From Rebecca billardiae RCC1528 (taxonomy: Eukaryota > Haptophyta), in contig OZ251249.1 in the NCBI GenBank assembly GCA_965240325.2, positions 620,001 to 684,000 of the forward strand: a stretch of 64,000 nucleotides of DNA. The letters are read 5' to 3'. Shown here piece by piece: positions 30,329-41,599 of the stretch. The notes below the pieces were generated by a model, which was given only the letters and a program-made list of their open reading frames with translations, searched no databases and had not been told where the DNA came from. The position numbers and the translations under genes are program-made. How positions within the stretch are numbered: position 1 is the first letter of the stretch; each line of letters opens with the position of its first letter.

Positions 30329-32673
30329 GGCGGCACGCGTGTCAGCCGTGGCGGGCCAGCGCACGCGGGGCGCACGCGCAGAGAGCAGCGCTCGGCAGCC
30401 GCCACGGCGGCGGCTGTGGCGGCACAGCGCCGCGCACCAGCGCGCGCCGCGGCGCCGGGCGGCGCGGGCCCTGCCAGTCCGGCCGCCAGTCCGGCTGCAC
30501 GTGCGGCACCAGTCCGGCCGCACGCACGGCGCCAGTCCGGCCGCACAGCACGGCCGCACAGCACCGCACAGCACCGCACAGCACCGCACCGCACCGCACA
30601 GCACAGCACGGCACATGCAGCACCTTTTGGCGCACGACAAACGGCTCGTCGTCCGCCGGATTCCGTGTGGGCGCGCCGTTGGCACCCTCGCCGCCGCCGC
30701 GCGCGCCCTCGTCGTTGTGCAGCCGCGTCCAGAACTCGTCCTCGTCCTCGGGCGGCTCGGGCACGTCGAGATCGACCAGGAGATCGTGCACGAAGTCGTC
30801 AATCGCCGAAACGTGCTTGTACGCCGCCTTCTCATTGGCCGAGAGCTCGGCCTCGGCCTGCTTCGTGTCGTAGGCGGGCGCGTCTATCTTGACATGCATC
30901 GCGTCGAGGAGCAGCTTGGTCGTGCCGCCGAAGACGAAGATGGTGAAGAGCACCACCACCATCGTCACCGCGACGATCCGCCCGCGCATCACGCCCGGCA
31001 CCTGCACGGCCAGCGCGACCGCGATCGCGCCGCGCAGCCCGGACCACCACATCACCACCTGCTCGTTCGGAGTCACCTTCTCCAGCCGGAACGAGTTGCA
31101 CAGCAGGGTGAGAGGGAACACGTTGAGCGCGCGCGCTGCGGGGCGCGCGCGGGGCGACGGCGTGGCGGACGCGCCGGCGCGCGCGGGGCGGGCACGGGGG
31201 CTCAGCGGCGACGCCGGCGCGGCGCGGCGGGGACGCGCGGGGGGCGCGCGGCGGCTCTCTGCCGCTGGGGGGGGGCGCGCGCGCGCGCGAGCGCGGCCGA
31301 GCGCGCGAGCGAGGTCCGGCGCGAGGCGCGGCGCAGCCCCCCGCGCAGCGCACGGCCCCCGCCCCCCCCCCCCCCCCCCCCCCCCGCGCGCGCACGCGCG
31401 CACAGACGAGGATCGTCACCAGCGTGAGCGCCACCATCGGCACGTCGATCGCGCCCGCGTACACGACCACGGCCAGCCCGACCAACAGGAAGACGATCGT
31501 GTCGGCGTACGTAGCGAGGACCTTGAGCATCTTGTCGACGGAGACGCGCGCGCGCGGGGAGAGGTTGGGCGCGGCGTAGCGGCGCATGGCGATGCCGCAG
31601 AAGAGCGAGGACACGATCCCCGAGAGGTGCGGCACCTCCGCGCCCACGAACGAGAAGTAGGACACCGACCAGAAGATCGCCATCTCAACGGACGGCAGGT
31701 GGCCATGCCGGCCGAGGCCTGCGGCCTTGAGCAGCAGCGCGCCGGCGAGCCCGATGCCGATGCCGTAGATCACGGAGCCGAGGGCGGTGACGAGGAAGGA
31801 GGCGATCACCTCGGGCATGTGCACGCCCGCCGAGAACGTCTCCGCCACGCCGTAGTGCAGGATCGAGCGGAAGACGATTAACGAAACCGCGTCGTTGAGG
31901 ACAGACTCTCCAAACACGAGGTTGTTCAGCTTCGGGTCGACGCGGAGGTTGCCAAAGGTGGCGAGGGTGGCGACGGGGTCGACGGCGGAGATGAGCGCGG
32001 CGAACGCGCCCGCCTCCACCCCGTTCAGCTTCTCCATCCAGCCCCAGCGCCCGAACTGGATCATCATCACCCACGTGAAGCCGGTCGAGATCAGCGTGCC
32101 GGCGATCGCGAGCGTCGAGATCGTGCCGATGTTGCGGAAGAAGAGGAACTGCTGGATGGAGTAGCCGGACTCGAAGATGATCGGCGGGAGGAGGAAGAGG
32201 TTGAAGAACTCCGCGTCGAAGTACAGCTTGCTCTCCGTCTCCTCCGCGTGCGGGTCGATGATGTGCACGAGCAGACCAAAGAGCAAGCCGACCAGGATGG
32301 TCGCTCCCGACTCCGGCAGCCAGTGCACGTGGTTGGCGTGGAGCCACTGGCCGACGACGTACGAGATGATGAGCAGCAGGATCACGACGGCCACGTCCAG
32401 CGCGCGGTGCTCCTCGTGCTCCGTCTCCTCCTTGAACCCCTTCGCCTCGTCGTGCGCGCGCTCGATCGGCTCGTGGTCCGACGGCTGCGCGCCGCCGCCG
32501 CCGTGCGAGTGGTCGCCCGTCGCCGGCGCGGGCGCGGGCGAGGCGGGGCCGTGGGCGGGCGGGTCGGGGCTCGCGGGCTCGTGCGCCGCCGCGCCGCCCG
32601 CCAGGAGCAGCACCGCCGCGGCGGCGAGCGCCGCCGCCAGGCACGCGCGCCTGCTGCTGCCACGCCCTGCCAT
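30230..32673 (-). CDS. Organellar Na+/H+ exchanger (SLC9/NHX, NHE8-like), 3 exons
   Basis: Exons 32673-31404, 31135-30624 and 30280-30230 join in phase to 610 residues. A signal peptide (LAAALAAAAVLLLAGGAAAH) precedes a His/Gly/Pro-rich segment and then about 11 membrane helices. Diagnostic segments are FFNLFLLPPIIFESGYS (amiloride-binding helix), ISAVDPVATLATFGNL and FGESVLNDAVSLIVF, with the ion-binding ND pair. VMWWSGLRGAIAVALA comes in exon 2. The ESGYS wording resembles NHE8 and other endomembrane forms. The C-terminal tail is acidic (EPPEDEDEFW). The first intron contains a run of 24 C; the second contains a (GCACAGCACC)n array. The last exon encodes 16 residues and is duplicated downstream. 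If the second donor is not used, the frame runs to 30342 through low-complexity sequence. Head-to-head with GCN1. Confidence 0.85.
30542..30613. repeat. (GCACAGCACC)n-like minisatellite
   Basis: Imperfect repeats of GCACAGCACC/GCACCGCACC lying inside the last intron of the exchanger gene. Confidence 0.85.
31362..31385. repeat. Poly-C run of 24 inside an intron
   Basis: Uninterrupted C homopolymer on the plus strand within the first intron of the exchanger gene. Its true length is likely to vary between reads. Confidence 0.9.
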
Positions 32674-32965
32674 CGCGCTGGTTGATGGGCCGCTCTCTTT
32701 TGCCACTGCCAGCAAAGCCCCGCTTGCTCAGTCGCCAAGCGCCGCCGCCGCCGCGAGCCGCTCGATTATTGGCCAAGCGGGGGACGGCCGGTGGCAGCGG
32801 CCTGGCAGGTGGAGCGAGTCCGGCGCAGCCGCCGCAGCGCGTCCGAGCGCGGTCCGGGAGCGACCACGCGGCACCCGCACACAGTGCCGATGACGCCCGG
32901 CCCGGGCGGCGCTGTCCAGACGTGAGACGACGCCGCGCGCAACCCCCAGGGCCGACGCGCGCAGC

Positions 32966-33688
32966 ATGAGCGACGACGAGCTCACCGGCTCGCGCTTCGC
33001 GCGGCTCGCGACCTCCCGCCGCGCGGGCGCGCAACGCCGCGCGTGGAGCGAGGCGCTCTGGCGCGAGCGTGCCGCCGCGCCCGCGCCCGAGCCCGCGGCC
33101 GCGCCGCGCGCGCCACGCACAGTGGACGACCCGACGCGGCTTGCGGCCGCCGCGTGCGTGTGCGCGCTGCGCTACCGGGACGCGCGCGCGGTGCGCGCGC
33201 TGGAGGGCGCGGTGGAGCGGCTCGTGCGCGAGGACGGCACGGGCGAGACCTTCGCCGCCGCGCTCCTCGCCGCCATCGTCAAGGCCGCGCGCACGGGCGC
33301 GGCGACCGCTGTGGGCGATGGCAGCGGCGCCGCGCCGCGCGCGTGCGCTCGGCTGCTCGCGCTCGCGCTCGCGCCGCGCTTCGACGCGCACGCGCGCGGC
33401 GAGGGATTCCGCGAGCTCGTCTGCGCGCACGCCGCCCTCCTGCACGCCGTCGCGCGCGACGCGCCCTCCGCGCTGCGCCTCGCCGCCGCGCCGCTGCGCA
33501 CACTCGTCGGCGCGTCGCGCGGCGCGGAGGCGCATGCGGCGTACGCGGCCGCGGCGGGCGTCGGGCCGGAGCCGCCGGCGGGGATGTCCGGCGCGGCGTG
33601 GTGCGTGCTCCTCGCTGTCCTCGCGAGCACGCCGCCCTCGCGCCGCGCCGCACCGCCGGACGGCGCGGCCGCGCGCTCCGATGATGAC

Positions 33689-33729
<41 letters not shown>

Positions 33730-34288
33730 AGACGCGGCGGCGGCGGACGCGGCGGACGCGGCGGCGGCTGAGCTGGCGCAGCGGTTCGCCGGCGCGTACG
33801 CGGGCGCCGCGGCGGGCGGGCAGCTCCCGCGCGGCGTGCACGCGCCCGCCACCGCCGCGCTGCGCGCACTCCCCGCGGCCGCGCAGCGCGCGCAGCTGCT
33901 CCCAGCATTGTTGCGCGCCCTTCGGCGCACGCCCGCCGAGGCGCTGCCCGTGGCGTGCGCCGCGCTGCCCGCGCTGCACGCGGCGGAGGTGCTGGACGAG
34001 GCGTCGGCGTCGGAGCTCGCGGGCACGCTCGCGCCGCTCGCCGCCTCCGCCGCCGACGCGCGCGCCGCCGCGCGCGCGCTGCAGCTGCTCGCAGCCGGCT
34101 GCGCCGCCGACGGCGCCGCCGCTGGCGCGTGCGCCGCCGCCGCGCAGCTGCTGTCGACGAAGCCAGTGTCTGCGGCGTCGCGCGTGGCGGCGGCGCGCGC
34201 ACTGGGCGCGATGGCGCGCGCGCCGGGCGCGGGTGCTCGCGCGTGCGCCGCCGCGTGCGCGCCGCTCGCCGCCGCACTCGAGCGAGAG

Positions 34289-34346
<58 letters not shown>

Positions 34347-34357
34347 GCGGTGGCGGC

Positions 34358-34410
<53 letters not shown>

Positions 34411-36414
34411 CGGTGGCGGCGGCGGCGGCGGTGGCGGCGGCGCGGCCGGCGCCGACGGTGCCGACGGCGCGCGCGCGGCGCTTCTCGACGCGCTCTGCGC
34501 GTGGGTGCACGTCGCGCACACACGCGCCGCCGCCGACGCCGCCGCGCCGGCCACGCGCGCGCTCGCGGCCGCGCTCGGCGGCGGCGGCGACGGCCCGCGG
34601 CGTGCGCTGCTGGCGGCGTGGCGCGCGGCGGAGGCGGAGGCGGGTGCGGGCGTGGCGCTAGCGGGCGCGCTGCGCACGGCGCTCCTCGAGCGCGCGCGCG
34701 CCGGCGCAGGCGGCGCGGCCGCCAAGCGGCCGACCGCCGCCGCGCGCGCCGACGCCATTCTCGCGCTGGCGTTGCTCGCGGCCGGCTCGCGCGCGGCGGC
34801 GGGCGGCGGCGCGGCGGGCGGCGCGGCGGGCGGCGCGGCGGGCGGCGCGGCGGGCGGCGGCGCGGCGGTGGACGAGGAGCTCTCCGAGCTGCTCGGCACG
34901 GCGGTGCGCGCGCCCGACGGCGCGCTCGTCGCCGCGGCCGTCGCGGCCGACGGCGCCGGGCTCGGCGGCGGCGCGCTCGGCGCCGTCGGCGAATGCGGCG
35001 CCGCGGCTGCGCTGTGCGCTGCGCTGCTTGCGCCGAGCGGCGATGGGTGCGGTGGGTGCGGCGGCGCGGGCGTGGGCGTGCTGCGCGTCAGCCTCGACGC
35101 CGGCGCGACGGCGCAGCTCAGCGCGCTGCTCGCCGCGTGCGCGATGCGCGGCGGCGCGGCGGCGCGCGCGCGCGCGCTCACGGGCGCGCGCGCGCTCGCG
35201 CGCGCGGCGGCCGCGGGCGACGCGGCGGCGGCCGCGGGCGCGCGCGCGCTCGCGGAGCGCGCGCGCGCGCAGTGCGCGGCGTGGGCGCCGGCGCTGTGCG
35301 CGCGCGACGCGCACGACCACGCCGCGCCCGCCACCGTCGCCCTCGCCGCCGCCGCCGACGCCACTGAGGCGCTCGCGCGCGAGCGCGCGTGCGCGCGCGA
35401 CGGCGGCGCGGCGGCGCGCGCGGCGCTGGGCGCGGACGGCGCGCGCGGCGGCGGCGGCGGCGCGGAGGGCGGCGGGCGGCTGACGGCGCTGCTGAGCGCG
35501 CTGCTGAGCGCGCCGCCCACCGCCAGCCCGAGCCCTACGCCGCACGCGCCCGGCCGCTCGCCCGCGCGCGCCTCCGCCGCGCTCGCCGCCGCCGCGGCCG
35601 CCGCGGCCGCCGCAGCGCACGGCGCCGCGCTGACGCGCGCGCTCGGCGCGCGCGGCGCGTGCGCCCTTCTGCTGGCGGCGTGCCACCCGGCGTGCGGCGC
35701 GCGCGGCGCGGAGCGGCGAGGCGCGGCGGCCGCCGCGGCGGAGGCGGGCCCCGCCGCCGCCGACGCGCTCGCGCTCCTGCCCGCCGCGCCGCCGCGCTCG
35801 GCGGCCGCGGCGCGCGCCGCGGCCGCGGCAACGCTGAGCGGCGCGCGCGCGCGCGCGCTGTCGCCGGCCGACATCGCGGCGGAGGTGGTGGCGTCGGCAC
35901 GCGGGCTGCGCGCGCCGGGCGCGCGGTGCCGCGCGGCGGCGGTGCGCGCGGCGGGCGCGCTCGCCGCCGCCGAGGCCTCCGCACACGCCGACGCGCGGCG
36001 GCCCGGCGGCGGCGGCGCGCCGCCCGGCCTGGCAGCCGCGCCGCCGCCGCTTGTCGCGTGCGCGCTGGCTCGGGCGCTGAGTGCGCTGCTTGCGCCGGTG
36101 TGGCGCGAGCTGCTGCGGCTGAGCGCGGCGGACGTGGCGATCGTGGGCGCGGCGGACGAGGGCGCGGTGGTCCCCGCGCCGGAGGACGACGACGCGCACG
36201 CCGGCGGCGCGCCCCTTATCGCCGGCAACGCGCCAGCGGCGCGGCCGTCGGCCGCTTTGCGCGCGCTCACCGCCGCTGTGGCAGAGCTGGGCGGCGGCGG
36301 CGTGGCGGCGGGCAGCGAGGCGGCGAGGCCGCCGTCGGCCGCGCCGCAGGCCGCGCGCGCTGCCTCCGCCGCCTCGAGCGGCAGCGGCGGCGCCGGCAGG
36401 GGCGGCGGGGCGAC

Positions 36415-36453
<39 letters not shown>

Positions 36454-37503
36454 GGCCGGCGCGGCCGGCGGCGGCGCGGCCGGCGGCGGCGGCGCGGCCG
36501 GCGGCGGCGGCGCGAAGAAGGGCGGCGGAGCGAAGGGCGGCGCGGAGTCGAAGGCGGCCAAGTACGCGCGGCTCAACGCCAAGGCGGCCGCCGCCGTGAC
36601 GGGCCCAGCCGCGGGCGGCGCGGCGGGCGGCGGCGCGGCCGCCGTGCCGCCGCCGCCGCCGCCGCCCGCCGCCGCCGCCGCCGCCGCGTCCGCCGCCGCG
36701 CCCGGCGGCGGCGGCGGCGGCGGCGCGGCGCCCTCGCCGCTCGAGCTGGCGCGGCGGCGCGCGCTCGAGTCGCAGGGCGAGGCGCGCGCGGCGGCGCGCT
36801 TCGCCCTCGCGCTCGTGAGCGACTGCGTCCTCTGCGCCAGTGCAGTGCTGCTGGCGCGCGCGCGCGGCGCCGCGCGCCTGCGCGGCGGCGCGGGCGGCGC
36901 GGGCGGCGCGCGCGCGGCCTCGGCCGCGGCCGCGGCCGCCGCGGCCGACGACGACGCGGGCAGCCTGCGCGCGCTGCGCGCGGCGTTGCGCGCGCTGCTG
37001 CGCTCGCCGCTGCCCTTCGCGCCGCGCGTGCACCAGCTCGCCGCCTCCGCCCTCTGTGCCGCCGCGCCGCCGCCGCTCAGCGCGTGTGCGCGCGCACTTG
37101 CTGTCGCGACCTCGGTCGCTGCGGACGGCGACGCGGCCGCAGCGCACGCTGCCGCGGCCGCCGCGCAGCTCGGCGGGCTCGCGGTGTCGACGCGCGCGGC
37201 GGGCGGGGCGCACGACGACGAGCGCATGCCGGCGGGCACGCCGCGCCGCGCCGCGCTCGTCTGGCGCGCGCTCGCCGCCACGCAGCGCGCGTGCGATGCT
37301 GCAGCGGACGAAGCGGCGGCTGACGCGGGCGGCGCGCCGCCGGGCGGCGGCGCGCTCGGCGGCGCGCCCGCCGCGGACGCGGTCGGCGGCGGCGCGGAGG
37401 GCGCGGACGAGCTGGACGCGGGGGCGCCGCGTGCGCAGAGCGCGCAGCTCGACGGTCTCGGCGTCGAGATCGTCTTCCCGCTCTGCGCCTTTGCTCTTCT
37501 CGA

Positions 37504-37556
<53 letters not shown>

Positions 37557-38192
37557 GCGGCGGCGCGGCGGCGGTCGGCGGCGGCGGCGCGGCGGCCGGC
37601 GGCGGCGGCGCGGCGGCAGGCGGTGGCGGCGGCGGCGCTGGCGCGGCGGCGGGCGGCGCGGCGGGCGGCGCCGACGGCGGCGACAGCGACATCGCCGATC
37701 CCGACGCCGACCCCGACGCCGCCAATGCCGGAGGGCGCGGCGGCGCGACGGCCGCGCGCGCGCGCGCGCTCGAGCTTGTGCGCGCGCACGCGGCCGCGCC
37801 GGGCCTGCCGCGCGCGCAGGCGGTGTGCGCGTTGCTCGCGGCGCTGCGCGGCGCGGCGCAGGGCGAGCGCGGCGCGGTGTCGCGCGCGCTGCGCGCCGTC
37901 GCCGCCGGCGTGCGCGCCGACCCCGCCAACCCCGGCGGCGCAGCAGCCACCGACGCCGCGTATTCAAGGTACTCAAGTTACCCGTGCGTGTACTCAATTT
38001 ACCCGCTTCTGGATGCGGCGGCGCTGGGCGCGGACGCGGACGCGCGCGCGCACTGCCTCGGCGCGCTGGCGGCGGTGGGGCCGGAGACGCTCCGGGCGTG
38101 CCTCGCGCGCGCGGCGGAGGAACCAGAGCTCGACGCGGCCGCCGCCGACGCCGCCGCCGCCGCCGCCAGCGCGCCTGGCGTGGTCGCTGGCA

Positions 38193-38247
<55 letters not shown>

Positions 38248-40675
38248 GTCGGCGGCGCCGTCGGCCGCGGCGCTCGCGCGCGCTTGCATCCCGCTGCTGT
38301 CGCTGTGCTGCGCCGACGAGTCGGAGGCGAACGGCGCGCAGGCGCAGGCGCTGTGGGAGCGCGCGCGCCCGCCGCTGCCGCCGAGCTGGCTCGCCGCGCT
38401 GCGCGCGCGCGCCACCGCCGCCGACGGCGACGAGCGCGTCGCGGCCGCGGCCGCGCGCGCGCTCGTGCGCGCGTGCGCGGCCGATCCACCGGCGCTGCAG
38501 CCGACGCTCGCGGCGCTGATGGGGATCTTCGAGGGCGCGAAGGACGCGCCGCCGGGCGAGGCCGGCGGCGGCGCGTCCGCCGCCGGCCCGCGCGGCGCGC
38601 CGCCGCCGCGCGCCGACGCGCACGGCGCGAGCGGCGCCGCGCGCGCGCGCGCGCGCGCGCGCGCGCTGCGCGCGCTTTCGGCGCTCGCGCCGCAGCTGGC
38701 GCCGGCGCAGCTGCCGGCGTTGTTTGCCTTCCTGTGCGCGCACGCGTTCGCGGACGCGGACGACGGCGTGCACGGCGCGGCGGTGCAGCTAGGCCTCGAC
38801 GCGCTCGACGCGCCCGCCGGCGCGCAGGGCGGCGTCGCGCTCGTTCTGCCGTTGCTTGATCGCCGGCTCGCGACGACGGCGGCGGCGGGCTCGGCGGCGG
38901 GCGGCGGCGGCGGCGCGGCGGACGCGGAGGCGGCGGATCGGCTGCACGGCGCGCTGGTGGCGTGCGTCGGCGGCGCGGCGCAGCACATTCCGGACGGCGA
39001 CGCGCGCGTGAGCGCCGCGCTCGCCCGCCTTCTGCAGACGCTGGCCACGCCCTCGGAGGCGGTGCAGCGCGACGCCTCTCGCGTGCTCGTGCGGCTGTGC
39101 GCGCGGCCGGACGTGAAGAGCCGCGCGGGCGAGCTGATCGCGCAGCTGCTCGGCGAGATGCTCGGGTCCGGGGCTGCGGAGTCCGGGGGGGGCGCCGACG
39201 CGGGCGGCGCGCCGAGCGCGCCATACGGCGCGCGGCGCGGCGCGGCGTACGGCCTCGGCGCCGTCGTGAAGGGGGTCGGCATCCCGGCGCTGAAAGCGCA
39301 TGGGGTGATGACGGCGCTCGGCGGCGCGGCGGGCGAGCGCCGCTCGCCGCCCGCGGCGAAGGAGTCGGCGCTGATGGGCTACGAGCTGCTCTGCGACGCG
39401 CTCGGCCGACTGTTCGAGCCCTACGTTCTGTCGGTGATGCCGCACTTGCTCGCGTGCGCCGCCGACGGCAACGGCGCGGTGCGCGCCGCGTCGGCGGGTG
39501 CGTGCCGCGCAATCTTCTCGAGGCTGTCGGCGCAGGGGGTCAAGATGGCCCTCCCCTCGCTGGTGGGCGCGCTGGCGGAGACGTCGCCGTGGCGCACGAA
39601 GCAGGCGGCGTGCGAGCTGATTGGCGCGACCGCGCACTGCGCGCCGCGCGTCCTCGCCGCCGCGCTCCCGTCAGCGCTGCCAGCGCTCCAGCGAGCTCTC
39701 ACCGACCCGCACGCGAAAGTGGTCTCGGCCGCGCAGGGCGCGGTCGCAGAACTGGGCGCGCACACGCACGGCTCGTCGCCCGAGTTCAAGAAGCTCGCGC
39801 CCGCGCTGCTCGACGCGCTCGCGCGGCCGGGCGAGAAGACAGGCGCCGCGCTGCGCGCCGTCGCGCACGCGCGCTTCACCCAGCGCCTCGACGGCCCGGC
39901 GCTCGCGCTGCTTGCGCCTGTCGCGGTGCGCGGCCTCCGCGCTGACTTGGACGCGGACACGAAGCGACGCGCGGCGCACGTGTTCGGCAGCCTGCCCACG
40001 CTCGCGCGCGAGCGCGCGGAGATCGCGCCATACGCGACCGACGCTCTGGGCCCGCTGCTTGCGCTCCTGGCTGACGCCATCCCGGAGGTGCGCGCGACCG
40101 CGGCCAAGGCGGTCGGCTCGCTCGTGTCTGGGCTGGGCGAAGCGGCGCTGCCGAGCGTGCGACCGGCGCTGCGCAGGGCGATGGTGGAGGGCTCGTCGGC
40201 GGTCGAGCGCTCGGGCGCGGCGCTCGGGCTCGTCGAGACGGTGCGCGCGCTCGGCTCCGACGCTCTCGAGAGCGAGCTCCCGACGATCGCCCACGGCTGC
40301 GCGCACGGCGCGCCGCGCGCGCGAGAGGGACACCTGGTTGCCCTGGCGCATCTGGCGACGGCGTTCCGGGCAGAGCTGCGGCCGCAGCTGGGGCCGTTAC
40401 TGTCGGTTACGCTCGCGCAGATCACGGGCGAGTCGGACGCGGTGCGCGACGCGGCGCTCTCCGCGGCGCGCGCGCTCGCCTTTGCCGGCGCGCGCGCCTC
40501 ACCCGTCCCGACCGTCCGCGCGCTGTTGCGATTTGCCGACCTCCCGAGCTGGCGCGTGCGCGCCGCCGCGGTCGGACTGCTCGGGGCTATCTCGGATACG
40601 CTCGGCGCGGCGTCCGACGCGGGCGCGGCGGCGGCGGCGGCGGCCGGCGGCGGGGACGACGACGAGGACGACGAG

Positions 40676-40710
<35 letters not shown>

Positions 40711-40711
40711 A

Positions 40712-40743
<32 letters not shown>

Positions 40744-41550
40744 GGAGGGCGGCGGCGGCGGCGCCCTTCGCGGCCGCCCGCTCGGCCTCGGCATGCTACC
40801 GCGCACGCTCGAGTGCTCGCTCGCGGCGTGCCTGTACATCGCGCGCTTCGACGCGCACCAGTCGGTGCGCAGCGCGGCGGCGGACGCGTGGAAGCGGCGG
40901 GTGCCGCACTCGGCGCGCGCGCTGCGGCTGTGCCTCCCGCAACTAACCGAGCGCTTGATCGGCGCGCTCGCCGACGGCGACGACGACGCGCAACGCGTCG
41001 CCGCCGAGGCGCTGGCCGAGGTGGTGGCGAAGATGGGGGAGCGTGTCTTCGGCGAGCTGCTGCCCGCGCTGCGCAACGGGCTGCGCGCGCCCGAGGAGCA
41101 CCGCCGGATCGGCGTGTGCTTCGGGCTGGCTGAGACGATTCGCGCGGCGCCGCGCGAGCAGGTGCGCGGTGCGGCGGCCGAGCTGCTGCCGCCGCTGAGC
41201 GACGCCCTGTGCGACCGCAACGCCGAGGTACGCGAGGCGGCGGTGGGCGCGCTGACGACGCTGCAGCGCGCCGCCGGCGCGGAGGTGCTCCAGAAGACGC
41301 TCGCCGAGATGCTGCACCGGATGGCGCGCGCCGCCGCGCGCCGCCGCGCCGCCGACAGCGGCGAGGGCGACGGCGGCGACGGCGGCTCGGACGGGGCGGA
41401 GGGCTCGGAGGCGGAGGCGGAGGCGGAGGCGGACGGGCAGGACGAGCTCGAGCCGGAGGAGGCCGAGGCGGCGGCGCAGCGCGGGCTGTGCGCAGTCATC
41501 TCCGTGCGCCCGGCCGCGGCGCTGCCCGTGCTGCTCAGCACTCTGCTGCC

Positions 41551-41599
<49 letters not shown>

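Noticed and set aside
33172-37950. A 1592-residue open frame opposite GCN1, and many other long frames on both strands there
   Set aside because: GC-rich Ala/Gly codon repeats remove stops in all frames; these translations are Ala/Pro/Arg/Ser runs without domains, while the plus-strand frame carries conserved GCN1 HEAT repeats.
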